64,000 bases of DNA from Actinopolyspora biskrensis (GCF_013408175.1 NZ_JACBYW010000001.1:806001-870000); one strand, 5' to 3'. Counted from the first letter of the stretch, positions 1 to 8,043 are shown. Notes: generated by a model not told the origin, from the sequence alone. Numbers and translations: made by a program.

Positions 1-1044
1 GCGGGCTACCTGCTGGCCTCGGTTCCGCTCTACGCGCTGGCCGGGTTCGGCAAGGACTCGCCGGGGACCGAGGCCGCGCTGAAGTACTACCTCGTGGGGG
101 CGCTGCTGGGCGTGACCACGCTCGCCGGCATCACCGTCCTCTACGGAGCCGGCCGGTCCACGGGGTACGCGACCCTGGCCCAGACCCTGCCCGCCGGGCC
201 GCGGTCCGCTGTCGCGGTCGGGTTCGTGGCGGTGCTGGCGGGGCTGCTGTTCAAGTCCGGTGCCGTGCCCGGGCACTTCTGGATTCCCGACGTCGCCGAA
301 GGGGCGAGCGCCCCGGTGGCCGCGTTCGTGACGACGGTGCCCAAGGTCGGCGGGTTGGTCGCGGTCCACCGGCTGGTGACCGCGGTGCTGCCCGCGGTGG
401 AGGTGAACTGGCCGCTGCTGCTGGCCGTGCTGGCCGCGGTCTCGATGAGCCTGGGCAACCTGGCGGCGTTCTTCCAGGACGACGTCCGCCGCCTGCTGGC
501 CTACTCCACCGTCAGCCAGGTCGGCTACCTCCTGCTCGCCCCCGTGGTGGCCACCGGCAGCGCCCTCGCCCTGCCGAGCCTGCTGTTCTACCTCGGCGCG
601 TACGCGGTGACCAACCTCGGCGCGTTCGCGGTCGTGGCGGAGCTGCCCCGCGCTCGGAGACCGGACGACTACCGCGGCCTGGCCCGGCGCCACCCCGGGA
701 TGGCGGCGGTCCTCGTCCTCTGCCTGCTCGGTCTGGTCGGCACGCCGCCCACCGCCGTGTTCCTCGGCAAGCTCGAGGTGCTCAGCGCCGCCGTCGACGG
801 CGGCTACGCCTGGCTGGCCGTGTTCGCCGTGGTCAACACCGTCGCCAGTCTCTTCTACTACCTGCGCTGGATCGCCCCCGCCTTGCTGCGCCCCGAGCCG
901 GAGCGGGGGGAGCGCGAGGACGTGCTCGCCCCCGCCGGGAGCTGGTCGGCTCTGGGCGCCTACGCGGCCGGAGCGGCCTCGCTGGGGCTCGGACTGGCGG
1001 GGGGAGCGGTGCTTCCGCTGGTGAGCGGGCCGCTGCTGCCGTGA
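1..1044 (+). CDS. nuoN: NADH-quinone oxidoreductase subunit N (5' truncated by window edge)
   Basis: Membrane subunit of respiratory complex I that couples NADH oxidation to proton translocation. The frame is open from base 1, so the N-terminal part lies outside the window; 347 codons are present. The translation is almost all transmembrane helix and contains the antiporter-like signatures GHFWIPDVAEGA, with a charged turn before a helix, and DVRRLLAYSTVSQVGYLLL, typical of NuoN. The C-terminus PLVSGPLLP ends the last helix. A hairpin terminator follows. NuoM or another proton-conducting family member is the main alternative; the second signature favours NuoN. The rest of the nuo operon presumably lies upstream of the window. 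Confidence 0.85.
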   Translation, partial: AGYLLASVPLYALAGFGKDSPGTEAALKYYLVGALLGVTTLAGITVLYGAGRSTGYATLAQTLPAGPRSAVAVGFVAVLAGLLFKSGAVPGHFWIPDVAEGASAPVAAFVTTVPKVGGLVAVHRLVTAVLPAVEVNWPLLLAVLAAVSMSLGNLAAFFQDDVRRLLAYSTVSQVGYLLLAPVVATGSALALPSLLFYLGAYAVTNLGAFAVVAELPRARRPDDYRGLARRHPGMAAVLVLCLLGLVGTPPTAVFLGKLEVLSAAVDGGYAWLAVFAVVNTVASLFYYLRWIAPALLRPEPERGEREDVLAPAGSWSALGAYAAGAASLGLGLAGGAVLPLVSGPLLP

Positions 1045-1084
1045 GGAGGTCCCGGGGAGGGCGTCCCACGTGCCCGCGCATGCG

Positions 1085-1118
1085 CCACGCCCCCGACCTC
1101 GTCGGGCCGGGGGCGTGG
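1085..1118. terminator. Hairpin terminator between convergent genes
   Basis: A perfect 10-bp stem (CCACGCCCCC at 1085-1094, GGGGGCGTGG at 1109-1118) sits between the end of nuoN and the end of the DUF397 gene on the opposite strand. There is no T-run, as is common in high-GC actinomycetes. It can serve both strands. Confidence 0.6.
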
Positions 1119-1132
1119 TCGTGGTGGGTGCT

Positions 1133-1324
1133 TCACTCGAAGCGGTCGGTTTTCACCGCGTCGAGGAAGGCCTGCCACTGCTGCCGGTCGGCGGTGAAGT
1201 AGCCGAGCGAGCGGTCCTTGGTGTCGCGCACCGCCGCACCGTCACCGACCCGGCCGACCTCGACGCAGTGCGAGTGCTGGTTCGAGCGGCTGGACTTTCG
1301 CCATCCTCGGGGGTGTACCGTCAT
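1133..1324 (-). CDS. DUF397 domain protein
   Basis: A 63-residue protein with the DUF397 pattern: W-R-K-S-S-R-S-N near the start, then C-V-E-V, then a V-R-D-T-K-D motif and W-Q-A-F-L-D near the end. DUF397 proteins are small actinobacterial proteins encoded next to XRE/DUF5753 regulators and are thought to act with them in developmental or antibiotic regulation. Its start overlaps the stop of the upstream regulator by 4 bp (1321-1324), so the two are translationally coupled. The molecular activity of the family is not established. Confidence 0.85.
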   Translation of the reverse strand: MTVHPRGWRKSSRSNQHSHCVEVGRVGDGAAVRDTKDRSLGYFTADRQQWQAFLDAVKTDRFE

Positions 1325-2181
1325 TTCTGGTTGTCCTCCAACTCCGTTGCGATACTGGCGATGAGCTCCGCCGAGTCCTCTGGACTCATCGCCACGTCAC
1401 GGAGGTTAGTCGCTGCGTCGTGGTACGCCTCGATCTCCCCGGGGCTGCTGAGAAACGCGTCGGAACGCAGGTGTTCCACGTGTACGACCGGGGCTGCTTT
1501 GGCGAACTCGAACAGCAGGAAGTGACCTGCGTGCGCCGGTGTCCAGTAGCCGGTTCTGCTGGGGACCACTCGCATGGTCACGTTGTCGAGTTCGGCCATC
1601 TTGATGAGGTGTCGCAGCTGGTCGGCCATGATTTCCGCGCTGCCTATCGGCTCGCGTAGCGCCCATTCACCGATGTACGAGTAAAGCTGTGGGGCGTTGC
1701 GTCGTGTCAGCACATCGCGGCGGCCGACGCGCATGGTGACCTGTGCTTCGAGCTCTTCGGGCGGTGTTCCTCCCGCCATGACTGCTCGTGCGTAGTCGGC
1801 GGTTTGCAGTGGTCCCGGAATCATGATCGGGGAGACGTCGATGATCGAGGTGGCTGTTCGCTCGAACTCGATCAGCGTGGTCAGGTCCTGATTCACCGAG
1901 CGGGTTTTCGGCTTGATCCAGTTCGATTCGTCTGTCGCATCGCGGGCCATTGTCGCGAGTCTGTCGCGTTCGGACTCAGAGGCTCCGTACGTCGTGAGCA
2001 GTGCGACGACCATTTCTGGTGTCGGCGGGGTATGCCCGGTTTCGAGTCGGGCGATTTTCGAGTGGTGCCCGCCAAGGCGCATGGACACGTCGCGCACGGT
2101 CATCCCTGCGCTCTCGCGGTATTCCCGAAGCTCTGCGCCAAGTGCACGTACCCGGGGTGAGGTGCGTTTGGTGTTGGCCAT
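1321..2181 (-). CDS. XRE-family regulator with DUF5753 domain
   Basis: A 286-residue DNA-binding regulator. Residues about 10-70 form a helix-turn-helix of the XRE type (LGAELREYRESAG, then the recognition region GGHHSKIARLETG). The rest matches the DUF5753 sensor-like domain, with the motif FERTATSIIDVSPIMIPG followed by LQTADYARA. The partner DUF397 gene overlaps by 4 bp downstream. The start codon lies immediately beside a palindrome, GCGACA-N6-TGTCGC at 2182-2199, and a second identical palindrome lies in the same divergent promoter region, which suggests autoregulation. This is the standard XRE/DUF397 pair of Streptomyces-like and Pseudonocardia-like genomes. Confidence 0.9.
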   Translation of the reverse strand: MANTKRTSPRVRALGAELREYRESAGMTVRDVSMRLGGHHSKIARLETGHTPPTPEMVVALLTTYGASESERDRLATMARDATDESNWIKPKTRSVNQDLTTLIEFERTATSIIDVSPIMIPGPLQTADYARAVMAGGTPPEELEAQVTMRVGRRDVLTRRNAPQLYSYIGEWALREPIGSAEIMADQLRHLIKMAELDNVTMRVVPSRTGYWTPAHAGHFLLFEFAKAAPVVHVEHLRSDAFLSSPGEIEAYHDAATNLRDVAMSPEDSAELIASIATELEDNQK

Positions 2182-2199
2182 GCGACAACCCTATGTCGC
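2182..2199. promoter_or_regulatory. Palindrome GCGACA-N6-TGTCGC, putative operator 1
   Basis: Perfect 6-6-6 inverted repeat directly abutting the start codon of the XRE gene. Protein binding here would block its translation-start region or promoter. The same half-sites and spacing recur at 2254-2271. Operator function is inferred from position and repetition. Confidence 0.5.
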
Positions 2200-2253
2200 T
2201 GGATCGTGTCTGTGTATCTGCGTCACTCGATCAGAGCATTGTAGATGGTGCAT

Positions 2254-2271
2254 GCGACAAAATACTGTCGC
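2254..2271. promoter_or_regulatory. Palindrome GCGACA-N6-TGTCGC, putative operator 2
   Basis: Second copy of the same 18-bp inverted repeat, with an A/T-rich spacer, in the 151-bp gap between the divergent XRE gene and the small plus-strand gene at 2333. A weaker relative (GCGATG-N6-CGTCGC) lies at 2291-2308. Likely target of the adjacent XRE regulator. Confidence 0.5.
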
Positions 2272-2332
2272 AACATCAGATCGGATAGAGGCGATGACGG
2301 AACGTCGCCGAGAGATGTCGGGAGTCTAAGCC

Positions 2333-2539
2333 ATGTCGACGAGATCCAGATCACTTGATGGTCCCGGCGAGTTGGTCCCCTGTTGGTCCGAGGGTGGGGC
2401 GGTGTCGTTGCGGGTGTCGCGGGTGGACGGATTGATTCGGATCACCACGCCGACCATTTGGAATCGCACCACGTGGACGGTCGCTCAGGCTCGGCAGTTG
2501 CGGGACGTGTTGGATGCGGCGCTTCGGGGGTGGGCATGA
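2333..2539 (+). CDS. Small hypothetical protein (68 aa)
   Basis: Unrecognised 68-residue protein, MSTRSRSLDGPGELVPCW at the N-terminus and a C-terminal helix W-T-V-A-Q-A-R-Q-L-R-D-V-L-D-A-A-L. It is the first gene of a tight plus-strand series: its stop overlaps the next start by 4 bp (ATGA at 2536-2539). It is transcribed away from the XRE/DUF397 pair, which makes it a candidate target of that regulator. No function can be assigned. Confidence 0.55.
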   Translation: MSTRSRSLDGPGELVPCWSEGGAVSLRVSRVDGLIRITTPTIWNRTTWTVAQARQLRDVLDAALRGWA

Positions 2540-2739
2540 GGTCGGGTGAGCTGGCGGTGTGGGCCGCGCACGAGCAGTGGCGCATGGAGCAGTTGGCCTA
2601 CGACATCGCTCGTGGTTCGGCCACGGGTGCGCAGTGCCGGGAGGCGGCGTCGGTGTTCGAGGGGATCGCCGAGCGGCTGCGGGGCTACGCCGCCGAGCTC
2701 GACGGGGTGGAGGTCGTCGACGGTGACGTCGATGGCTAG
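2536..2739 (+). CDS. Small hypothetical helical protein (67 aa)
   Basis: A 67-residue mostly helical, acidic protein (MRSGELAVWAAHEQWRMEQL at the start). The ATG at 2536 is chosen because it overlaps the stop of the preceding gene by 4 bp; a longer frame exists upstream but runs through the preceding gene. Its end overlaps the next gene by 8 bp. Family not recognised. Confidence 0.55.
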   Translation: MRSGELAVWAAHEQWRMEQLAYDIARGSATGAQCREAASVFEGIAERLRGYAAELDGVEVVDGDVDG

Positions 2740-2977
2740 CCCGTCGTCGGGGGTGGTCGTGCGGGCGGATGCGGCCCGCACGGAGGTGATGCCCGCCGTG
2801 GTGCGGTTGCCGCGCTGGTCGCGCTGGCGCGGCACGCTTCCGCTGCCCACCGTGATCGAGCGCCGACCCGGCAGTTCCAGCCTGCCGGGTCGACATCCCG
2901 AGCCTACCCCGGGGTTGCATCCGGACCCGGATCAGGCCCTGCTGGCCCGCGTGCTCGACGGGCTGCGCGCCCTGTAG
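2732..2977 (+). CDS. Small hypothetical protein (81 aa)
   Basis: An 81-residue Pro/Arg-rich protein beginning MASPSSGVVVRADAA and ending DQALLARVLDGLRAL. Start chosen at 2732 from the 8-bp overlap with the upstream gene. Probably the third gene of the small operon that starts at 2333. A strong hairpin follows at 3030-3066. No function can be assigned, and coding status is moderately certain only. Confidence 0.45.
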   Translation: MASPSSGVVVRADAARTEVMPAVVRLPRWSRWRGTLPLPTVIERRPGSSSLPGRHPEPTPGLHPDPDQALLARVLDGLRAL

Positions 2978-3029
2978 CGACCACGCCTCGGCGCCGTTCG
3001 AGCCCCAGCCTCCGGCGCCGGGGTCGCCG

Positions 3030-3066
3030 CCCGGCCGGTGCCTGTGCCCCGAGGGCACCGGCCGGG
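3030..3066. terminator. Strong GC hairpin, probable terminator
   Basis: A 13-bp perfect stem (3030-3042 with 3054-3066) downstream of the three small genes. It probably ends their transcript. Confidence 0.5.
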
Positions 3067-3211
3067 ATCCCGCCACGGCAACCGAGGAGAAGGGAGGTGA
3101 GTGTGCGCTGAAACGAGTGCGGCAATCCGCTGCACCCGCCGCACGAGACAGGACAGCCGCGGTAGGGCCGCCCATCCGGCCAGATGACCAACGGCCCCAC
3201 CGCCGACAGGA

Positions 3212-3252
3212 CCGCTCGCGGCCCCGCGCCATTGTCCCGGGGCCGCGAGCGG
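3212..3252. terminator. Strong GC hairpin upstream of the gene at 3276
   Basis: A 14-bp perfect stem (3212-3225 with 3239-3252) with a 13-nt loop, ending 23 bp before the next start codon. It could be a terminator or a 5'-leader structure of the gene at 3276. Confidence 0.4.
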
Positions 3253-3275
3253 TGAGCCAACACCCCGGGAGAACC

Positions 3276-3662
3276 ATGTCGCACGATCTTCCGACCCGCT
3301 GGGTCGAGCACGAGCTGCACTGGCACGCGCACCGGTCCGAGCGTTCCAGCAGCGCGAAGCTGCGCCGCACCTACGACCCGGACGCGGTGCTGTTGACCCC
3401 GCAGGCCGGAGCCGAGTGGATCGCCGAGCAGCTCACCCGCTACAGCGCCGAGACGATCGCGATCGAGTGGCGCACCCCCTGGGGCGTGGCGCTGGACGGT
3501 CCCGGAGTTCGCGACGCCGCCCGCGACCGACACGCCCTCGCAGCAGGACTCTCGGTCGACGCGCTGATCGCCACCACCACCGGCGACCTGCACCTGCACA
3601 TCGACCCCCACACCCCCGAACAGTGCCCCCACCACAAGTCACAGGCCACGTTCACGGTCTGA
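3276..3662 (+). CDS. Hypothetical protein (128 aa), His-rich C-terminus
   Basis: Unrecognised soluble protein. The ATG at 3276 is preceded by a GGGAGA ribosome site, so the shorter form is preferred over the open frame upstream. The N-terminus has several His residues (HELHWHAH), and the C-terminal part contains D-L-H-L-H-I-D-P-H and C-P-H-H, which could bind metal. It lies in the run of small accessory genes between the XRE pair and the transposase relic. Function unknown. Confidence 0.5.
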   Translation: MSHDLPTRWVEHELHWHAHRSERSSSAKLRRTYDPDAVLLTPQAGAEWIAEQLTRYSAETIAIEWRTPWGVALDGPGVRDAARDRHALAAGLSVDALIATTTGDLHLHIDPHTPEQCPHHKSQATFTV

Positions 3663-3729
3663 CCCTCGCCCATTCGGTGGTCGTCGCGTCAGCACGGGAG
3701 GAGGTGCACGCCGGGAGAGGGTGATCACT

Positions 3730-3813
3730 ATGTGCCGCATGTGTGGCGCTGAGGCCGACCGTGACGGCGACTTGTGCGACTCGTGCCGCAATCAGTTCCA
3801 CAAGGGAGACTAA
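3730..3813 (+). CDS. Mini-protein with two CxxC pairs (27 aa)
   Basis: ATG at 3730 opens a 27-codon frame, MCRMCGAEADRDGDLCDSCR at its start, preceded by a GGGAGAGGG ribosome site 8 nt upstream. The spacing C-x2-C-x11-C-x2-C is that of a zinc ribbon or knuckle. Such tiny zinc proteins can bind DNA, RNA or a partner protein. It starts 67 bp after the gene at 3276 and may share its transcript. The cysteine pattern and the ribosome site are the only evidence; it is below the usual gene-length limit. Confidence 0.45.
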   Translation: MCRMCGAEADRDGDLCDSCRNQFHKGD

Positions 3814-3857
3814 CTGCTAATCGATGCGCCCCGCTGGCCGATGCTGGCGGGGCGTGA

Positions 3858-4217
3858 CTACGCGGCTTGCTGCTGCTGCGATTCCTGTGACCAGATCCTC
3901 AGGCACCCGTTGATGAACTTGATGCCCTGCCACGAGCGGCGCAGGAACCAGTTTCGCCACGCCTCGGCGAGGTCTGGGTTCTGCTCGATACTTTCCGGGG
4001 GCCACACCCCGTGTGGGTAGTTCAGGTCCGCATACCAGTCAGCCTTGATTCTCTCGCGGCGTTTGAGCGCGTCAAGCACGTCCTCGTTGGTGAGGTCGAG
4101 CTCGTGTTCCGGCGGGTCCGCGGGCAGGGTGTCCCACTCGCCGTACTCGGAGGACGACGGAAACGGGCGCACATCTGGATCACACGACACGACGTCAGGC
4201 AGGCGCAGCACGTGCAC
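3858..4217 (-). CDS. Hypothetical protein (119 aa)
   Basis: A 119-residue acidic protein ending in a glutamine run (SQESQQQQAA). The middle holds the phrase D-W-Y-A-D-L-N-Y-P-H-G-V-W-P-P-E-S and W-R-N-W-F-L-R-R-S-W-Q-G, rich in aromatics. It is divergent from the gene at 4238 with a 20-bp gap between the start codons, so the promoters must overlap the opposing genes or the start sites are internal. No recognised domain. Confidence 0.5.
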   Translation of the reverse strand: MHVLRLPDVVSCDPDVRPFPSSSEYGEWDTLPADPPEHELDLTNEDVLDALKRRERIKADWYADLNYPHGVWPPESIEQNPDLAEAWRNWFLRRSWQGIKFINGCLRIWSQESQQQQAA

Positions 4218-4237
4218 GCTGCTACCACCGTGAAGTC

Positions 4238-4660
4238 ATGACGACGCAGCAGCAGGAGATCTGGCAGGCCTGCGAGACGCTCGACCAGCTCGGCCGGGTT
4301 CCCGAGGACGCCGCGGAGTCGTTGCAGGCGTTGCTCCGCCGGGTGCGCGGCATCGAGATCACCGACGAGACGGTCCAGCCGTGGCGGGACGTGGTCGAGG
4401 CGGGCAACGCGCTCGACCCGGCGAGCGCTTCCGACGTCGTGGGGCTGATACGGGTAGTGGAGGCCGCGCCGACCACACCGCTCCCGCCGAAGGGCTGGCT
4501 GTTCACGGACATGGCCATCCTCGACTTCGCACGAGCGGTGAGCGCGACCGCTGCCGAACCGTGGCCCCGCCTGCACCCCGTCGTGTTGGCCTACGGGAGC
4601 GGGAACGGGCTCACTCAACGGTGGGTGTCAACCGAACTGCGTCCAGTAGGGATTTGTTAA
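4238..4660 (+). CDS. Hypothetical protein (140 aa), possibly 3'-truncated
   Basis: Starts MTTQQQEIWQACETLDQLGR, helical through residue 60, then W-P-R-L-H-P near the end. The last dozen codons run into the region that abuts the transposase relic on the other strand (from about 4628), so the original C-terminus may have been replaced when the element inserted. No family recognised. Confidence 0.45.
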   Translation: MTTQQQEIWQACETLDQLGRVPEDAAESLQALLRRVRGIEITDETVQPWRDVVEAGNALDPASASDVVGLIRVVEAAPTTPLPPKGWLFTDMAILDFARAVSATAAEPWPRLHPVVLAYGSGNGLTQRWVSTELRPVGIC

Positions 4661-5087
4661 GTCGGTAATCGTTGCTGGTGAGTGGGTTTCGTGCTGCCTG
4701 GGAGGGAGTGGTGGCAGGTGGGGCGGGCGTCGGTCCAGACGGCCAAGGGGACTGGGAGTTCGCGGGCGACGGTGTAGAGGGGCAGGCCGGCGCAGGGGGT
4801 TTTGGGGCGTAGCGCAGTTGGGTGCAGATGGCTTGGGCGAGGCTGGCGAGGGTGACGTGGCGGTGCCGGCCGGGCATGCTGCGGCCCTCGAAGTGATCGA
4901 GGCCGTCTGTGAGTTCGCGGTGGTTGCCTTCGATGCGCCAGCGCATTTTGGCGAGTTGCAGCAGCCCGCGCAGGTACAGCTCACCCCTGGCCCGCTGATC
5001 CCGTCGTGACAGCCCCGCCAGCACCTTAGCCGCGGACGCCTCCACACGCGGGGTCACCGACCGCATTTCACCCCAAGAGCACCACAC
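4628..5087 (-). pseudogene. Transposase relic, IS701-like, 5'-truncated and frameshifted
   Basis: The minus-strand translation contains MRWRIEGNHRELTDGLDHFE and then H-R-H-V-T-L-A-S-L-A-Q-A, the C-terminal DDE/catalytic-Glu region seen in IS701-type transposases (usual form W-R-I-E-H-D-Y-R-E-L-K). The N-terminal two-thirds is missing. Near 4790-4800 the frame breaks in a C-run: the expected continuation AGLPLYTVARELPVPLAVW is found in a different frame, then T-C-H-H-S-L-P. It is therefore a dead remnant, marking an old insertion next to the NRPS cluster. The exact IS family is assigned from memory of the motif. Confidence 0.7.
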
Positions 5088-5585
5088 AGGGGATCAACAA
5101 CCTGACAAAGCCCTGCCAGGCCCTGTTCGATGGTTGTGGCGTCGTAGTTGACCAGGAGTGACGGTCAGCTGTGTTCGTCCGGCCCTATCGCCCAGAGTGG
5201 ACGCTCGGGTTCGGGGCAGCTTGTGCTGCTGTCGTCGACGGTGCGCTATCGGTGAGCGGAGAGCTCATCAGCCTGCCGAGTGGGTCGCGGTGGAGCACGA
5301 GTGGGACTGTCGACGCGTCACGATCCGTGGGTGTCTGCAGAAGCTCGCCTGCAGCCAAACGGCTCCGCCCACTGATAATCGGGGCGGCTGCCCCACCGTA
5401 AGCCTGGTGGCCCCACGGGCTTGGTGGCTCCTCCGCTCAGCGTAGCCTAGTCAAGGCTCGCCCGCATCGATCAGGCCGAGTACAGCCGGTGCGCACCGGA
5501 TTGGTCGGGGATCCACTCGAGAGATGGGGTCGCTGTCGCGGTGAGTCCACGGAGACTTCCCTGGCGGTACCCGCGGAAGGAAGAG
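5088..5585. other. Gene-free stretch before ccsB
   Basis: No convincing gene. Short open frames here lack family resemblance and ribosome sites. The left part may be decayed IS end sequence; the right part should hold the ccsB promoter. Confidence 0.4.
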
Positions 5586-6620
5586 ATGATGGCGGTCAAT
5601 CAGACTCTGTCCACCTACAGTGACATGGCGTTTGCCACGTCGGTGGCGGTCTACGTCGTGGCGATGTTGCTGTATTTCGGCGAGTTCGCTTCGCGCAAGC
5701 CGCGGGGCGCAGCAGTCGGGCGAGAGCCGGAGCTGGTGGCCGCTGGCGGAGCCAGTGCCGAGGCGGGGACCAGCGCGAGCTCAGATGAGGTTCCTTCTTC
5801 AGTGGTCGGACACGTGCCTGCGCCGCGTGGGCGGGCGCTGTCGGAACGGCTGGGCGGCATGGCGGTCGCCATGACCATACTCGGGGTGCTGATCCACGCG
5901 TTCTCGATAGCCACACGAGGGTTCGCGGTCGGCCGGGTGTCGTGGGGCAACCTGTACGAGTTCGGCTCGGCGATCTGTCTAGTGGCGGTGCTGGCGTGGC
6001 TGGTGGTGCTGTACCGCCAGTCCCGTCCGATCCGCAAGCCCGCCTCGTCAGCACAGCTGCGGGGCCTGGGTGGATTCGTGCTGTTGCCGATGGTGATCCT
6101 GCTGTTTCTGTCGGGCACGTTGCTCTACGCCGAGGCTGCACCGTTGCAGCCGGCGTTGCGATCCTACTGGATTTGGATCCACGTCTCCGCGGCGATCATC
6201 TCCACTGGTGGGTTCTGGTTCGCCGGGGTGGCCAGTGCGTTGTTCCTACTGCGCACGGCCTACGAGAACAATCCGGCGCGGCTGGCCCGGTTCGCTGGCC
6301 GGTTGCCCAGCAGCCAGGTGTTGGACCGGATGGCCTACCGAGCCACGGTGATAATCATGCCGGTGTGGACGTTCGGGCTCATAGCCGGTGCGATTTGGGC
6401 CGAGGCCGCCTGGGGGCGGTTTTGGGGTTGGGACCCCAAGGAGACCTGCTCCCTCGTGGCGTGGGTAATCTATGCCGCCTACCTGCATGCCCGAGCCACG
6501 GCCGGCTGGCGGGGCAGCCGAGCGGCGTGGATCAATATCGCCGGCCTGGCCGCGATGGTCTTCAACCAGTTCTTCATCAACACCGTGATAGCCGGCCTGC
6601 ACTCCTACGCAGGGCTGTAA
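5586..6620 (+). CDS. ccsB: c-type cytochrome biogenesis protein CcsB
   Basis: Integral membrane component of System II cytochrome c maturation, which handles haem outside the membrane and works with ResB/Ccs1. Several transmembrane helices are seen, and the C-terminal half holds the haem-handling WWD-type motif W-G-R-F-W-G-W-D-P-K-E-T, followed by the conserved V-F-N-Q-F-F-I-N-T-V-I-A-G-L-H-S-Y end. The ATG at 5586 (or 5589) is preferred to the upstream GTG at 5541 because GGAAGG lies just ahead. Usual partners (ccdA, resB, thioredoxin) are not beside it, so it stands alone at the edge of the NRPS cluster. Length about 344 residues fits the family. Confidence 0.88.
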   Translation: MMAVNQTLSTYSDMAFATSVAVYVVAMLLYFGEFASRKPRGAAVGREPELVAAGGASAEAGTSASSDEVPSSVVGHVPAPRGRALSERLGGMAVAMTILGVLIHAFSIATRGFAVGRVSWGNLYEFGSAICLVAVLAWLVVLYRQSRPIRKPASSAQLRGLGGFVLLPMVILLFLSGTLLYAEAAPLQPALRSYWIWIHVSAAIISTGGFWFAGVASALFLLRTAYENNPARLARFAGRLPSSQVLDRMAYRATVIIMPVWTFGLIAGAIWAEAAWGRFWGWDPKETCSLVAWVIYAAYLHARATAGWRGSRAAWINIAGLAAMVFNQFFINTVIAGLHSYAGL

Positions 6621-6663
6621 CCCACCAGGCACGTCGTGCGCACCAGCGGGAGCGCGGAGCCCA

Positions 6664-8043
6664 TTATTCGCTCCCTCCCGAGGGGGCTGCGGGCGTCCGC
6701 CGGTCGACCCAGGTGCGCCGGAGCTTGGCCACCACGTCGGGACTGTGTAGCCGTTCGGCCTGCTCCAACGCGTAGCGGCTCATGTAGTCGCGGAAAAGGT
6801 CGTTGGGCTCCTCGGCCAGGTGGAGCATGCGGCGGTTGGCCGGGACGGCCTGGTCCCCCAGCTGGTCGGCGGCGGTATCCACCGCCCGTCCGACCAGCTC
6901 GGGTGGGCGGACCTCGTCACACAACGCCCCGGCCTCGGGGGTCGCCGCCGCGACCCGCTCACCGAAGAAGATTAGGCGCTGGGCCATCCGCCGTCCGACC
7001 AACCGCCCCAGCCGCAGGTTCGCCGCGCCGGGGATGATGCCCTCGGCGAGGGCTGGTAAGGAGAAGTACGCGTCGGACGCCGCGATGACGTGGTCGAGGA
7101 CGAGTGCGACCTGTGTGGCACCTCCGATGGCGAAGGTTTCGACGGCACCAATCCACGGTTTGCCGCCTGAGGGGTCGAGCAGGGTGTTCGTTGAGCCGTG
7201 GTCGAGGCCGTGCACCAGCTTACGGATGTAGCCCAGCTCTCGGCGGAGCATGAAGTCGACGAAGGTGATCCTTCCCTCGTACAAGTGCGTCAGGTTGATC
7301 CCGGCGCCGAAGACACGCCGGCCGCGGTACCGGGAATGCGCGAGCGCGCTGCCACGCAGCACGCCGACCGACACCGCGTCGTCGAGCAGTGCGAGGTCCA
7401 CGGCGGTCTCGAGCGCTTCGACCACCGCGTCGTCCTCTGCGTTGAGGACGTGCTGGTTGCAGATGGTCACTTCAGCCACGCAACCGTCGCGTTGGACGAC
7501 GGCCTGACCTAGGTCAAGATGGCCGGTCCGCTGGAACTCCGGGAGCAGGGCCAGCGCACGCGGTGTCGGGGCCAGCATCGAGCGCAGGAGGTGCTCGCCG
7601 GTGGCGCGCTGCCGAAGCAGGTATGCGAAGAAGATCCCCTGATCGACCTCGCCACCGGACTTTGCGGCCTGGGGCAGCTGGTGGTCCGCCGCCATCTGCG
7701 CACGGGTTGGGACGAGCCCCGGTAAGCGGTCTGCCGCCGCGAACACCAGTTCGTTGAGCCGGAGGGCCTGATTGCGCCCTGCGGTGAGGTCGTCGTAGAC
7801 GTGGCCGGCATGCCGGTCCAAGAAGTGGTGCCGGGCCTGCCGCGCCGCGTAATTGACCTGATTGGCATCACCCTGCTGCGCGGGGGAGCGCTCAGTGGGC
7901 GGCGGGAGAGCCGACAGTCGCTCCTCACAGATCTCGATGTAGGCGCCCAGCAGGCGGATGTCCCTCGCGTAATCGTCGCTGAACGAGGGTGCCTCTGGTA
8001 CGCGCGGCAGCTTCGGTGCGCGCTCCGACACGGGGTTGTCCAC
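6664..8043 (-). CDS. DpgC-like (3,5-dihydroxyphenylacetyl-CoA dioxygenase) crotonase-fold enzyme
   Basis: Enoyl-CoA-hydratase superfamily protein closely patterned on DpgC, the cofactor-free dioxygenase that turns 3,5-dihydroxyphenylacetyl-CoA into the glyoxylate precursor of dihydroxyphenylglycine. Family hallmarks are visible: the helical N-terminal extension with ADRLPGLVPTRAQMAAD and LPQAAK-SGGEVDQGIFF, then T-P-R-A-L-A-L-L-P-E-F, F-G-A-G-I-N-L (oxyanion region), F-M-L-R-R-E-L-G-Y, E-T-F-A-I-G-G-A-T-Q, and E-G-I-I-P-G-A-A-N-L-R-L. The GTG at 8043 has an AAGGAG site; the TTG at 8070 is an alternative. It is last in the operon P450, C-A-T NRPS, TEII, DpgC. The companion enzymes DpgA, DpgB and DpgD are absent from the window, so its substrate is uncertain. 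Confidence 0.85.
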   Translation of the reverse strand: MDNPVSERAPKLPRVPEAPSFSDDYARDIRLLGAYIEICEERLSALPPPTERSPAQQGDANQVNYAARQARHHFLDRHAGHVYDDLTAGRNQALRLNELVFAAADRLPGLVPTRAQMAADHQLPQAAKSGGEVDQGIFFAYLLRQRATGEHLLRSMLAPTPRALALLPEFQRTGHLDLGQAVVQRDGCVAEVTICNQHVLNAEDDAVVEALETAVDLALLDDAVSVGVLRGSALAHSRYRGRRVFGAGINLTHLYEGRITFVDFMLRRELGYIRKLVHGLDHGSTNTLLDPSGGKPWIGAVETFAIGGATQVALVLDHVIAASDAYFSLPALAEGIIPGAANLRLGRLVGRRMAQRLIFFGERVAAATPEAGALCDEVRPPELVGRAVDTAADQLGDQAVPANRRMLHLAEEPNDLFRDYMSRYALEQAERLHSPDVVAKLRRTWVDRRTPAAPSGGSE

